Positions 1 to 8,262 of a stretch of 20,906 nt of DNA are shown one piece after another. The notes under the pieces are model-generated. The model saw only the letters and a list, made by a program, of their open reading frames with translations, made no database searches and was not told the DNA's origin. Each line of letters opens with the position of its first letter. Positions within the stretch are counted from its first letter, which is position 1. Source of the stretch: Acidobacteriota bacterium (GTDB lineage: Bacteria > Acidobacteriota > Vicinamibacteria > Vicinamibacterales > 2-12-FULL-66-21); the NCBI GenBank assembly GCA_013694635.1, contig JACDCA010000382.1, forward strand, positions 1 to 20,906, in the 5' to 3' direction. A program made the position numbers and the translations under genes.

Positions 1-320
1 ATGCAGTCGTGGATGGTGACGACGGACTTGCACGGCACCAGCGGAGGCAGCACGTAGTGCGGTGCGTGGAACAGATCGATCCGCTCGCGTCGAAGATCGA
101 GGGGAACGCTGATCTGCTCACGGAACGAGTAATTGCCGGCGCGCTCGGGCACGGTGCGGAAGTTCTCTCCAAGACCCTCGACCAGGGCCACGTCGGGCGG
201 CTGGCAGAGCAGCACGTACTCGGTCGTCTTGTCGATCCTGGCAAGGTTCCGCAGCACGTTCCGGACATAGGTCCCGATTCCGTAGTCGCGCAGTTTCCGT
301 GCATCGATCGCAATGCGCAC
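1..320 (-). CDS. GT4-family glycosyltransferase, N-terminal part only
   Basis: This gene is cut by the left edge, and about 106 N-terminal residues are visible. It opens VRIAIDARKLRDYGIGTYVRN, followed by a Rossmann-like region ending LFHAPHYVLPP and VVTIHDC. That pattern, with a glycine-rich acceptor loop and a buried strand before a TIHD motif, is typical of the N-terminal domain of GT-B glycosyltransferases of family GT4. Such enzymes transfer a sugar from a nucleotide donor onto a growing glycan at the cytoplasmic face of the membrane. The GTG start at 320-318 is chosen because an AAGGAG Shine-Dalgarno sequence (335-330) lies 9 bases upstream and the preceding gene stops 3 bases before it. 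It is the last visible member of a leftward glycosyltransferase operon. Donor and acceptor cannot be told, because the donor-binding C-terminal half is outside the window. Confidence 0.85.
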   Translation of the reverse strand, partial: MRIAIDARKLRDYGIGTYVRNVLRNLARIDKTTEYVLLCQPPDVALVEGLGENFRTVPERAGNYSFREQISVPLDLRRERIDLFHAPHYVLPPLVPCKSVVTIHDC

Positions 321-323
321 GAA

Positions 324-1139
324 TCAGCGCTCCTTTCCTTTCATCCTCAAGTACGACCGCAGGAGTGGGAACCACCGCGGGTGATGTTTGGCATAGAACG
401 CCAGATGGCTTCGTCGATAGGCCTGGTTGGCGGCGTCCGGTACCGTGGCACGGGAGCGGCCGCGCAGGTGAACGATCTCCGCGGCGGGCGTAAAGAGAAT
501 CCGCCAGCCGCGCGCGCGCACCGACGCGCAGAAATCGACGTCCTCGGTGTAGAGGAAGAACCGCTCGTCGAGCAGACCGGCCGCCTCGGCGACGTCACGA
601 CGCACCAGCAGGCAGGCGCCCGACACCCAGTCTACGTACCGTTCACTGGCAGTCGCGCTTTCCACCCATCGCGTGATCGAAGCCACACCCCGCGCGTGCA
701 GCGCCATCACCATTTTCTGCCGCAATTCCGCGAGCGGCGAAATCATCGGACCGAACGACAGCTCCGCGCGTCCACTCCCGTCAACCAGGCGGGGCCCGGC
801 AACGCCGGCGCGTGGATCCGATTCCAGCTTCGACACCAGCGTGTCGAGCGCACCCGTGCCGATCAGCGTGTCGTTGTTCAGCAGCAGGACGAGCGGTCCA
901 GTCGTCGACCTGATCCCGACGTTGTTGGCCGCCGAGAACCCGGAATTTCCAGGCAGCACGATGACCTGAACACCGGGGCGGCCGCGAGCTGCCGTGAGGC
1001 TGTCATCGGTGGACGCATTGTCGACGACGACGATCTCGTGGGCCACCGCCGGCGGATGCGCGGCAAGCGACGCGAGGCAGTCGTCGAGATGCCGTCCTCC
1101 GTTGAAGTTCACGATGACGATCGACAGCCGTGGCGTCAT
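324..1139 (-). CDS. GT2-family glycosyltransferase (rhamnosyltransferase-like)
   Basis: The 271-residue product starts MTPRLSIVIVNFNGG, the standard N-terminal strand of GT-A fold GT2 enzymes. The metal and donor site reads LLLNNDT (Asn-Asn-Asp at 88-90). The later RFFLYTEDVDFC motif supplies the second acidic cluster and the candidate catalytic base, followed by GWRILF and IVHLRGRS. This arrangement is known from rhamnosyl- and galactofuranosyl-type transferases (WbbL/GlfT-like), so a deoxyhexose or furanose donor is possible but not shown. No membrane segment is evident, which fits a peripheral cytoplasmic enzyme. The ATG at 1139 overlaps the stop of the upstream GT4 as ATGA, so the two are translationally coupled. 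A longer reading frame continues upstream, but the extra 18 residues lie within the upstream gene and are unlike the family. Confidence 0.9.
   Translation of the reverse strand: MTPRLSIVIVNFNGGRHLDDCLASLAAHPPAVAHEIVVVDNASTDDSLTAARGRPGVQVIVLPGNSGFSAANNVGIRSTTGPLVLLLNNDTLIGTGALDTLVSKLESDPRAGVAGPRLVDGSGRAELSFGPMISPLAELRQKMVMALHARGVASITRWVESATASERYVDWVSGACLLVRRDVAEAAGLLDERFFLYTEDVDFCASVRARGWRILFTPAAEIVHLRGRSRATVPDAANQAYRRSHLAFYAKHHPRWFPLLRSYLRMKGKER
330..335 (-). promoter_or_regulatory. Shine-Dalgarno sequence deciding the start of the partial GT4 gene
   Basis: On the minus strand AAGGAG lies 9 bases before the GTG at 320, inside the last codons of the upstream GT2 gene. It supports GTG as the start and shows that this gene is translated from its own site as well as by coupling. 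Confidence 0.6.
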
Positions 1140-2215
1140 GGCCGCGTGATGCTCTCCAGCGACGCCAGCGTCCGGTCGGCGGCGGTGTCCCACGAATAGC
1201 GCCCGAGCACCGAGGCAGCGTTTTTCATGTGCGGATCGGGTGAACCGGGCGCGGCCAGACGTGCGGCGATCGCTTTGGCGGTTCCGTCGATGTCGCCGCT
1301 CGCCACGTACGTGACCGCATCGCCGTAGACCTCCCGCGCAACGGCCGTGTCGAGCACGATCGTCGGCGTCCCGGCCGCAAGCGCTTCGAGCGGGGTCAAG
1401 CCGAACCCCTCGTATTCAGAAAGAAAGGCGAACACCGCCGCCCGTCCGTACAGCGAGGCCAGCTCCTCGTCGCTGATATAGCTGCGCAGCTCCGTTCGCC
1501 CCGAGACGCCGTGCGCCGCCGCGAGCGACGGCAGATCCTGCGGAGGCCACGTACGATCCTCACCAACGATGATCAGGCGCGCCGTGCGAATGCCGCGTGA
1601 CGCAACCGCGAAAGCTGCAATCAGGTCGGGCAGCCGGCGGCGGTTGAAGAGCGAGCCGGCAAACAGCACGATTCGCTCTCGCGGGGCCGGCGGATGCGGG
1701 CGGGGAGTGAAACCGGGGTAGATCACTTCGATCCGGAACGCCGGCAGCGAATAGTGCTTCTCGAGCTCGGCGCGCGAAAATTCCGAGTCGGTGAAGACCC
1801 GTTGCGCCATGCGTGCAGCCCTGCGCGTCAGCCAGCGACGGCGTATCCCTTCGCGCCGGCGGAACCAGTCCGGGCGCGCGGAAAAGGAGACGTCGTGGAT
1901 CGTCACCGCATACGGCATCCTCAGGCCGAGTGGAGCGGTGTACGCCGGCGCAAAGAAGATCTCCGGCGCGTCTCGATTGACCGCTGTTCTCAGCGCGAGT
2001 TGCTCCCAGCTGGTCCCGCGTCCGCCAGGGATCACGCGCACGTCGGCGCCGGCCGCGACTTCCACCGGCAGCGGTTCCGGCGCGTAGAGCACGAGCTGCC
2101 GCGTGCCGGCATCGGGACGGGTCGTCCACCGCGAGAGCAGTTCCCCAAGATACCGGCCCACGCCGGTCGTGGCGCCGAGCAGTTCCCGTGCGTCAATGCC
2201 TATGGCTCTCGCCAT
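1136..2215 (-). CDS. GT4-family glycosyltransferase
   Basis: The 359-residue product is a complete GT-B glycosyltransferase. The N-terminal domain opens MARAIGIDARELLGATTGVGRY and carries the FFAPAYTAPL and AVTIHDVSF strands. The C-terminal donor domain begins near RIVLFAGSLFNRR and holds the diagnostic E-x7-E motif in SEYEGFGLTPLEALAAGTP, whose two glutamates contact the donor sugar nucleotide. The family (GT4, GtfA/RfaB-like) transfers hexoses or deoxyhexoses with retention of configuration. The ATG at 2215-2213 overlaps the stop of the upstream gene as TGATG. A TTG one codon earlier is a less likely start. The neighbours on both sides are glycosyltransferases in the same direction, so the product probably adds one sugar of a surface polysaccharide repeat. 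The exact substrate cannot be read from the sequence. Confidence 0.92.
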   Translation of the reverse strand: MARAIGIDARELLGATTGVGRYLGELLSRWTTRPDAGTRQLVLYAPEPLPVEVAAGADVRVIPGGRGTSWEQLALRTAVNRDAPEIFFAPAYTAPLGLRMPYAVTIHDVSFSARPDWFRRREGIRRRWLTRRAARMAQRVFTDSEFSRAELEKHYSLPAFRIEVIYPGFTPRPHPPAPRERIVLFAGSLFNRRRLPDLIAAFAVASRGIRTARLIIVGEDRTWPPQDLPSLAAAHGVSGRTELRSYISDEELASLYGRAAVFAFLSEYEGFGLTPLEALAAGTPTIVLDTAVAREVYGDAVTYVASGDIDGTAKAIAARLAAPGSPDPHMKNAASVLGRYSWDTAADRTLASLESITRP

Positions 2216-3318
2216 CAACGCCGACCCTTTCGGCGGGCTGCTGCGGCTTCGAGCGCCTCGCGCGCGTGTGCGGCCGACACGTCCCAGTCGAAGAGTTTGG
2301 AACGGGCGACGCCGCGTTCCGTGAGCGTCCGGCGAAGCGTCGCATTCTCGAGAACCTCGCGCATCGCCGTCGCGAATGCCGACGCATCATCCGGATCGAT
2401 CAGGACACCGGCGTCGCCCAGGACCTCGGGCAGGGCCCCGCGGTTGGCGGCCACCACCGGAACGCCGAGCGTCATGGCTTCGAGTGCGGGGAGTCCAAAA
2501 CCCTCGTCCGACGACGCCATCACGAGCATCGATGCTTCCCGGTAGAGCCGGAGACGTTCCTGATCGCTGACGTAACCAAGGGCCCGGATGCGCGTGTTCG
2601 TCGCGCCAGTGCCGTCGCTCGTCAGGAGGGCAGCGTCTTCGACGCGCCCTGCGAGCACGAGATCGGGAGTGGCGGGATACTGGCGTGTCAGCTCGGCATA
2701 GGCCCTGATCAGGGCCGGGACGTTCTTCCGCGGTTCGACGGTACCGACGTGCAGGATCGGACCGGTGGTCGACGGCTCCGTCCGCAAAGGCCACGGGGGC
2801 GCGCCGTTGCGGCACACGGTGATCCTGGAGGACGGCACGCGCCAACGGCTCAACAAACGTTCGCGCGTATCTTCCGATACGACGATGATGCCGTCGGCGC
2901 GCATCGCGTGCGCTGCGGCCAGCGCTGCGTAATCGCGTCGGACCTCGCGGCTGGTCGACTCCGGATGGTCCCAGAAAAAGAGGTCGTGGATCGTCACCAC
3001 CTGTGCCGCGGTGTTCGACGGCATCAGCAACGGATGCATCGACCAGACGACGTCCGCGCTGGCGCCGAGGCGCTCGATCGGCGGCCACCCGAGACGGTGC
3101 CAGCCGAAATTGAGGAGTCGAACGGGGAGCCGGCGGTCGAGAGTCTCGGCCCCAGGGACGGCGTCTGGCGCCAGACGGTCCTTCCACGAACTCGAGAACA
3201 GGGTGATGCTGTCGTGGGTGCCTTTCTGGCGCGCCAGGGCGGCGGCCATCTGGTGCGCGTACTCGCCGACCCCCGTGCGCTGGCGCAGCGCGGGGCGGTA
3301 GTCGAGAAGGATCCGCAC
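2215..3318 (-). CDS. GT4-family glycosyltransferase, first gene of the leftward operon
   Basis: The 367-residue product has both GT-B domains. The acceptor side opens VRILLDYRPALRQRTGVGEY and includes MHPLLMPSN and VVTIHDLFFWDHP. The donor side includes ILHVGTVEPRKNV and the E-x7-E motif in SSDEGFGLPALEAMTLGVP, then ALPEVLGDAGVLIDP. These are hallmarks of GT4 mannosyl- or glucosyltransferases of polysaccharide clusters. The GTG at 3318 matches the family N-terminus. An in-frame GTG six codons upstream (3336) would add residues unlike the family and would overlap a likely -10 element, so it is less likely. No Shine-Dalgarno sequence precedes either start. It is the leading gene of the operon and diverges from ugd. 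Confidence 0.92.
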   Translation of the reverse strand: MRILLDYRPALRQRTGVGEYAHQMAAALARQKGTHDSITLFSSSWKDRLAPDAVPGAETLDRRLPVRLLNFGWHRLGWPPIERLGASADVVWSMHPLLMPSNTAAQVVTIHDLFFWDHPESTSREVRRDYAALAAAHAMRADGIIVVSEDTRERLLSRWRVPSSRITVCRNGAPPWPLRTEPSTTGPILHVGTVEPRKNVPALIRAYAELTRQYPATPDLVLAGRVEDAALLTSDGTGATNTRIRALGYVSDQERLRLYREASMLVMASSDEGFGLPALEAMTLGVPVVAANRGALPEVLGDAGVLIDPDDASAFATAMREVLENATLRRTLTERGVARSKLFDWDVSAAHAREALEAAAARRKGRR

Positions 3319-3326
3319 GCGGCCGG

Positions 3327-3334
3327 ATCGTACC
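3327..3334 (-). promoter_or_regulatory. possible extended -10 promoter for the glycosyltransferase operon
   Basis: On the minus strand TG-G-TACGAT reads as an extended -10 element (TACGAT at 3332-3327). No good -35 is seen. The predicted transcription start, about 7 bases downstream, falls within a few bases of the GTG start at 3318, so the mRNA could be leaderless or nearly so. This agrees with the missing ribosome binding site. Confidence 0.4.
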
Positions 3335-3383
3335 ACAGCCGGCCGACTGCAGAAAGAGCAACAAATCCTTTCCGCTCAATAGA

Positions 3384-3413
3384 TTGACAGCGTTTTTTTG
3401 GCTGTGCTAGCGT
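3384..3413 (+). promoter_or_regulatory. sigma70-type promoter for ugd
   Basis: A perfect TTGACA at 3384-3389 is followed after 18 bases by TAGCGT (3408-3413). The -10 is preceded by TG plus one base, which makes it extended and compensates for its weak match. Transcription would start near 3420. A GGAG at 3432-3435 lies 11 bases before the ugd ATG. The same roughly 130-base gap holds the divergent glycosyltransferase promoter. Confidence 0.65.
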
Positions 3414-3446
3414 TAGGGTTTTGTATCCAGCGGAGAATCGCCACGG

Positions 3447-4748
3447 ATGAAAATTGCGGTTGTCGGGTCCGGCTACGTGGGCCTCGTCGCTGGAGCCTGC
3501 TTTGCCGAGAATGGTAACGAAGTCGTTTGTATTGATAAGGATCCGGCCAAGGTCCGCCAGCTGCAGCGGGGCCAGATCCCGATCTACGAGCCCGGGCTCG
3601 AGGAGATCGTCAAACGCAACCGGACAGAAAAGCGCCTGACGTTCACGACCAATCTGGCGCGCGGCGTCCGCGCGTCGGAAATTATCTTCATCGCCGTCGG
3701 CACGCCGACCGGAGAAGACGGCTCGGCGGACCTTCAACACGTCAAGGGCGTCGCGCGCGACATCGCCCGCGCGATGAACGGCTACAAGGTCATCGTCAAC
3801 AAGAGCACGGTGCCCGTGGGGACCGCGGCCAAAGTGCGCGAGATCGTCCGACAGGAGACCACGCATCCATTCAGCGTCGTGAGCAACCCTGAGTTCCTCA
3901 AGCAGGGAGCGGCGATCGACGACTTCATGAAACCGGATCGCGTCGTGATCGGCGCCGAAGACGGCCGCGCCGCCGAGCTGATGAAGGAGCTGTACGCACC
4001 CTTCACACGCACAGGCGCGCCCATCATGAATATGGATTGCGCCAGCGCCGAGCTCTGCAAGTACGCCGCGAACGCCATGCTCGCGACGCGCATCTCGTTT
4101 ATGAACGAGGTGGCCAACGTCTGCGAGGCCATGGGGGCGGACGTCGACGAGGTGAGACGCGCGGTCGCCGCCGACCGGCGCATCGGGCCTTCCTTCCTTT
4201 TCCCGGGTGTCGGGTACGGCGGCAGCTGCTTCCCCAAGGACGTCAAGGCGCTGCTGCGGTTCGCGCAGTCGGCCAATTACGATTTTCAGATCCTGAAGTC
4301 GGTCGAGGCGGTGAACGAGAAGCAGAAGCTCCGGCTTCTCGAGAAGCTGAAGGCGCATTTCGATTCGCTCAAGGGGAAGCGGATCGCCGTCTGGGGGCTG
4401 GCCTTCAAACCCCGCACCGACGACATGCGGGAAGCGCCAGCGGTGCCGCTCATTCAGGGACTGCTGGAGGCGGGCGCCGTGGTTCATGCCTACGATCCCG
4501 AAGCGATGAAGGTCGCAAAAGGGATCTTCGGCTCGAAGGTGCACTACGCCGAGAACAGCTACGCCGCCCTGACCGGCGCCGACGCGCTGGTGCTCGTCAC
4601 CGAGTGGAACGAGTTCCGCGAGCCTGACTTCGCCCGGATGCGAAAGCTGATGCGCTCGCCGATCATCTTCGACGGACGCAACATCTACAGTCCCGAGCAG
4701 ATCAAGGCCCAGGGCTTCAGCTACTTCTCGATCGGCCGTCCCGCGTAA
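3447..4748 (+). CDS. ugd: UDP-glucose 6-dehydrogenase
   Basis: The 433-residue enzyme oxidises UDP-glucose twice with NAD+ to UDP-glucuronate, the precursor of acidic sugars in capsules, exopolysaccharide and modified lipopolysaccharide. The NAD fold opens MKIAVVGSGYVGLVAGACFAE with the GxGxxG loop. VGTPTGEDGSAD and NKSTVPVGT are characteristic of the family. The catalytic cysteine is Cys261 in GVGYGGSCFPKD, and the C-terminal UDP-binding domain carries WGLAFKPRTDDMREAPA. Length and all key residues are normal. It has its own promoter, and its TAA overlaps the galE ATG (TAATG). Its place opposite a glycosyltransferase operon fits provision of a nucleotide-sugar donor or precursor. Other members of the UDP-sugar dehydrogenase family exist, but the residues seen fit UDP-glucose dehydrogenase best. 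Confidence 0.96.
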   Translation: MKIAVVGSGYVGLVAGACFAENGNEVVCIDKDPAKVRQLQRGQIPIYEPGLEEIVKRNRTEKRLTFTTNLARGVRASEIIFIAVGTPTGEDGSADLQHVKGVARDIARAMNGYKVIVNKSTVPVGTAAKVREIVRQETTHPFSVVSNPEFLKQGAAIDDFMKPDRVVIGAEDGRAAELMKELYAPFTRTGAPIMNMDCASAELCKYAANAMLATRISFMNEVANVCEAMGADVDEVRRAVAADRRIGPSFLFPGVGYGGSCFPKDVKALLRFAQSANYDFQILKSVEAVNEKQKLRLLEKLKAHFDSLKGKRIAVWGLAFKPRTDDMREAPAVPLIQGLLEAGAVVHAYDPEAMKVAKGIFGSKVHYAENSYAALTGADALVLVTEWNEFREPDFARMRKLMRSPIIFDGRNIYSPEQIKAQGFSYFSIGRPA

Positions 4749-5752
4749 TGGCCAGGAGCGTCCTCGTCGTCGGCGGAGCCGGCTACATCGGCAGCCATGC
4801 CGTCAAGGCACTCCGCACGAGAGGCGATGATGTCGTGGTCTACGACGACCTGTCGGCCGGGCACCGGAGCGCGGCGCGTTTCGCCACCGCCCTCGTCGAA
4901 GGGAACATCCACGATCTCGCGCGTCTGCGCAACGCGATGCGGCAGTACGACGTCGACGTCGTCATGCACTTCGCCGCGTGGGCGTCGGTGGGTGAGTCGG
5001 TCAGGGATCCCATCGGCTATTACCGGAACAACGTCACCGGCTCCTTGACGGTGCTCGAGGCGATGGCCGGCGAGCGCGTACCCTTCTTCGTGTTCTCATC
5101 TACCGCGGCGGTCTTCGGCAACCCCGTGACGACGCCGATCACGGAGGACCATCCGAAGGCGCCGATCAACCCCTACGGGGAGACCAAGCTGGCGGTCGAG
5201 CGCGCGCTGCCCCATTACGAGAAGGCCTACGAAATCCGTTCGTCCGTGCTGCGCTACTTCAACGCCGCTGGCGCCGACCCGGACGGCGATCTCGGTGAGG
5301 ACCACGCGCCGGAACTGCACCTGATCCCGCGGGCCATCGACGCCGCGGCCGGCCGCAGCACCTTCCAGATCTTCGGCGACGACTATCCGACGCCGGACGG
5401 CACCTGTCTTCGCGACTACATCCACGTCACAGACCTCGGCGATGCCCACCTGCTGGCGCTGGACGCGTTGCGGGGTGGGGCCGACTCCTCGCACTACAAC
5501 CTTGGCAACGGCAGGCCGACATCAGTAAGGGAGGTCGTCGATACCATCGAGCGCGTCGTCGGGAAGCCCGTCCCGGCTGCCATCGCCCCCAGGCGGGAAG
5601 GGGACCCAGCTGTGCTGTTTGCCTCGAGCGATCGCATCAAGTCGGAACTCGGCTGGCGCCCCAGGTTCGAGGACGTCGACACGATCGTCTCGACCGCCTG
5701 GCGCTGGCGCGAGGCCCATCCGTCCGGGTACGGCGACGGAGCCCGTGGCTGA
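4748..5752 (+). CDS. galE: UDP-glucose 4-epimerase
   Basis: The 334-residue extended short-chain dehydrogenase opens VLVVGGAGYIGSHAVKALR with the GxxGxxG NAD-binding loop. The catalytic triad is visible as the serine of FSSTAAVFG and the YxxxK pair Tyr143-Lys147 in INPYGETK. The segment LRYFNAAGADPDGDLGEDH is highly typical of GalE, which interconverts UDP-glucose and UDP-galactose. The C-terminal substrate domain includes GTCLRDYIHVTDL and YNLGNGRPTSVREV. Start and stop overlap the neighbours (TAATG and TGATG), so ugd, galE and the following transferase are coupled. No Leloir-pathway gene is adjacent, so the role is probably to provide UDP-galactose for a glycan rather than to degrade galactose. 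UDP-GlcNAc or UDP-glucuronate epimerisation cannot be excluded. Confidence 0.95.
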   Translation: MARSVLVVGGAGYIGSHAVKALRTRGDDVVVYDDLSAGHRSAARFATALVEGNIHDLARLRNAMRQYDVDVVMHFAAWASVGESVRDPIGYYRNNVTGSLTVLEAMAGERVPFFVFSSTAAVFGNPVTTPITEDHPKAPINPYGETKLAVERALPHYEKAYEIRSSVLRYFNAAGADPDGDLGEDHAPELHLIPRAIDAAAGRSTFQIFGDDYPTPDGTCLRDYIHVTDLGDAHLLALDALRGGADSSHYNLGNGRPTSVREVVDTIERVVGKPVPAAIAPRREGDPAVLFASSDRIKSELGWRPRFEDVDTIVSTAWRWREAHPSGYGDGARG

Positions 5753-6462
5753 TGTCGCGCCTCAAAGGTCAGCTCCGCGACCCGCTTCTCTCCGTCGTCA
5801 TGCCTGTCTACAACGAGAAGACGACGATCGAGGAAATCATCCGCCGGGTGCTCGCCGTCCCGGTGCGCAGCGAGTTGATCGTGGTGGACGACGGGTCCAG
5901 CGATGGGACTCGTGACATCCTCACGGAGCTCGAACGCGAGTTAAAGTTCACGCTCATCTTTCAGCCGAAGAACGGCGGGAAGGGGGCGGCGCTGCGGCGC
6001 GGTTTCGAGGAGGTCACCGGCGACCTGGTCGTCATTCAGGATGCGGACCTCGAATACTCGCCGGAAGAATTCCCGGAGCTGATCGAATTGATCTGCGAGG
6101 GGCGCGCCGACGTCGTGTACGGCTCACGGTTCCTGGGACGCCACCGGGTGTTTCTCTTTACGCACTACGCCGGCAACCGGCTCCTCACGCTCGTCACCAA
6201 CGTGCTCTACAACACGATGCTGAGCGACATGGAGACGTGCTACAAGGTGATGCGCACGGAGGTGCTCCGGTCGATGAAGCTCGAGTCGGACGGGTTCGGC
6301 ATCGAGCCGGAGATGACCGCGAAGATCTTCAAGCGCCACTATCGGGTCTACGAAGTCCCGATCACCTACGACGGCCGGGGATACGAGGAAGGCAAGAAGA
6401 TCACCTGGCGTGATGGCGTCGTCGCGTTGTGGGTGCTCGTGAAATACCGCTTTACCGAGTGA
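5752..6462 (+). CDS. GT2-family glycosyltransferase, DPM1-like
   Basis: The 236-residue soluble enzyme begins its GT-A domain at LSVVMPVYNE (residues 13-22), continues LIVVDDGSSDGT, and binds metal and donor through QDADLEYSPEEF (Asp-Ala-Asp at 97-99). VYGSRFLG, SDMETCYKVM and SDGFGIEPEMTAKI are typical of the dolichyl- or polyprenyl-phosphate mannosyltransferase branch. That branch transfers a hexose from a nucleotide sugar to a polyprenyl phosphate at the inner membrane. It ends without the C-terminal membrane segments that GtrB-type proteins carry, so it resembles the short catalytic form. The ATG overlaps the galE stop, and its own stop overlaps the GTG of the ABC transporter gene. The likely role is making a lipid-linked sugar for the glycan built by the divergent operon. 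The exact sugar is unknown. Confidence 0.9.
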   Translation: MSRLKGQLRDPLLSVVMPVYNEKTTIEEIIRRVLAVPVRSELIVVDDGSSDGTRDILTELERELKFTLIFQPKNGGKGAALRRGFEEVTGDLVVIQDADLEYSPEEFPELIELICEGRADVVYGSRFLGRHRVFLFTHYAGNRLLTLVTNVLYNTMLSDMETCYKVMRTEVLRSMKLESDGFGIEPEMTAKIFKRHYRVYEVPITYDGRGYEEGKKITWRDGVVALWVLVKYRFTE

Positions 6463-8225
6463 ATCCACTTTACCGTCTGATCGCGTATGCCCGGCCGTAC
6501 CGCGGGCGCTTTGCCGCGGCGATCGTGGCGATGCTCATCTATGCGGCGGCGAACGCCGCCGTGACGTACCAGATCAAGTTCATGATCGACGGGGTGCTGA
6601 CCGGCACCTTCGCCTTTGCGCTCTTCGCGGCGGCGGTGATGGGCGGCTACCTCCTGAAGGGCATCGGCGCCTACTTCGCGACCTTCCTGATGACCGACAT
6701 CGGCCAGAAGGTCGTCCGCGACGTCCGCAATCAGCTGTTCCGGCACATCATCGACCAATCCGCGAGCTTCTTCTCCCGCCGGTCGACCGGCCAGCTACTG
6801 TCGCGCATCACCAACGACGTCAACCAGATCCAGCAGGCCGTCTCCGAAACGCTCGGAGACCTGCTTCGCGAGGGGCTCTCGCTCGTCGGGTTTGCCGCGC
6901 TCCTGTTCATCCTGGACTGGCGGCTTGCGCTCGTCACCGTCTTCATCGCGCCGCTTGCCGTCCATCCGCTGATCCGCTTCGGGAAACGCATTCGCAGCAC
7001 CACGCGCCGCAGCCAGGAGGAGCTCGAGCACCTGACCCATGTCACGGCGGAAGCGTTCACCGGCCACCGGATCGTGAAGGCGTTCGGCGCCGAGGCGCAT
7101 GAGGAGGGGCGCTTCAAGCGCGCCGCACACCAGGTCTACCGGACGAACCTGCGGGTGACGCGCACGCTGGCGATCCTGCCGTCGCTGATGGAGTTTCTCG
7201 GCGGAGGGGCGACGGTCCTGCTGATTTGGTACGGGAGCCGGCAGATCGCGCGCGGCGAGCTGACGGTGGGGGAGTTCACGGCTTTCGTGGTCGCCGCGTT
7301 CATGATGTACACGCCGGTGAAGAAACTGAGCCGCGTGAACGCGAACCTGCAGCAGGCGATGGCGGCCTCTGAGCGGATCTTCCAGGTCCTCGACATCCAT
7401 TCGGAGGTGAAGGAGCGCGCCGACGCGCTGCCGCTGCGTCCGCTCCGACACGCCATCGAGTTCCAGAACGTGGCGTTCGCGTATGCCGACCGGCCGAGTC
7501 GGTTCATCCTGCGGGATGTGTCGTTCTCGGTCGAGGCCGGAGAAATGATCGCCCTGGTCGGCCTCAGCGGCGCCGGCAAGACCACGCTCGTCAATCTCAT
7601 TCCGCGTTTCTTCGACGTCACGTCAGGGGCGATTCGCATCGACGGGGCCGACATCCGTGACGTCACCCTGAAGTCGCTCCGCGCCCAGGTCGGCATCGTC
7701 ACGCAGGAGACGGTCCTCTTCGACGAAACGATCGCGAGCAACATCGCTTACGGCGCCCCGGACGCGCGCCTGGAAGACATCGAGGCCGCCGCCCGCGCCG
7801 CCCATGCGCACGAATTCATCACGGCACTGGCGTCCAGATACGACACGCGGATCGGCGAGCGAGGGCAGATGCTGTCGGGCGGCCAGCGGCAGCGCCTCGC
7901 GATCGCCCGGGCGCTGTTCAAGAACTCGCCGATCCTGATTCTCGACGAGGCGACGTCGTCGCTCGACGCCGAGTCGGAACTGCTCGTTCAAGAAGCCCTG
8001 CAGAACCTGATGCGCAACCGGACGTCATTCGTCATCGCGCACCGGCTGTCGACCGTCCGGCGCGCCGACAAGATCATCGTCCTCGAGAAGGGGCGGATCG
8101 TCGAGGTCGGACGCCATGACGATCTGCTCGCGAACCCGGACGGCATGTACGCGCGTCTCTACTCGCTGCAGATCTTCGAGGGAGGCCGTCCCGGCCACGT
8201 GCCTCCTCACCCTACTATCCAATGA
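6459..8225 (+). CDS. msbA: MsbA-type lipid/glycolipid ABC exporter (fused membrane and ATPase domains)
   Basis: The 588-residue half-transporter has an N-terminal six-helix exporter domain (roughly residues 1-320) and a C-terminal ATPase. Walker A is GLSGAGKTT (368-376), the signature is LSGGQRQR (472-479), Walker B ends LILDE (Asp496-Glu497) and the switch histidine is His528 in VIAHRLST. As a homodimer, such proteins flip lipid A core or other lipid-linked molecules across the inner membrane using ATP. The GTG at 6459 overlaps the preceding stop as GTGA. It gives the expected N-terminus NPLYRLIAYARPY, and an upstream in-frame GTG at 6429 is inside the previous gene. No Shine-Dalgarno is seen, so translation probably depends on coupling. 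It sits with sugar-nucleotide and glycosyltransferase genes rather than lpxK, so an O-antigen-like or glycolipid cargo is as likely as lipid A. Confidence 0.9.
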   Translation: MNPLYRLIAYARPYRGRFAAAIVAMLIYAAANAAVTYQIKFMIDGVLTGTFAFALFAAAVMGGYLLKGIGAYFATFLMTDIGQKVVRDVRNQLFRHIIDQSASFFSRRSTGQLLSRITNDVNQIQQAVSETLGDLLREGLSLVGFAALLFILDWRLALVTVFIAPLAVHPLIRFGKRIRSTTRRSQEELEHLTHVTAEAFTGHRIVKAFGAEAHEEGRFKRAAHQVYRTNLRVTRTLAILPSLMEFLGGGATVLLIWYGSRQIARGELTVGEFTAFVVAAFMMYTPVKKLSRVNANLQQAMAASERIFQVLDIHSEVKERADALPLRPLRHAIEFQNVAFAYADRPSRFILRDVSFSVEAGEMIALVGLSGAGKTTLVNLIPRFFDVTSGAIRIDGADIRDVTLKSLRAQVGIVTQETVLFDETIASNIAYGAPDARLEDIEAAARAAHAHEFITALASRYDTRIGERGQMLSGGQRQRLAIARALFKNSPILILDEATSSLDAESELLVQEALQNLMRNRTSFVIAHRLSTVRRADKIIVLEKGRIVEVGRHDDLLANPDGMYARLYSLQIFEGGRPGHVPPHPTIQ

Positions 8226-8262
8226 GCGCCCCGAACGGAGCGGGAGCGAGTGAAGGCCGCCA

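Noticed and set aside
9..1199. 396-codon open frame on the plus strand
   Set aside because: It is the antisense shadow of the glycosyltransferase genes, rich in Arg/Gly/His with no domain signal, and the minus-strand frames carry clear GT motifs.
3024..4544. 506-codon minus-strand open frame across ugd
   Set aside because: It is antisense to a gene with intact catalytic residues. Composition is typical of GC-rich shadow frames, and it also runs out of frame into the glycosyltransferase gene.
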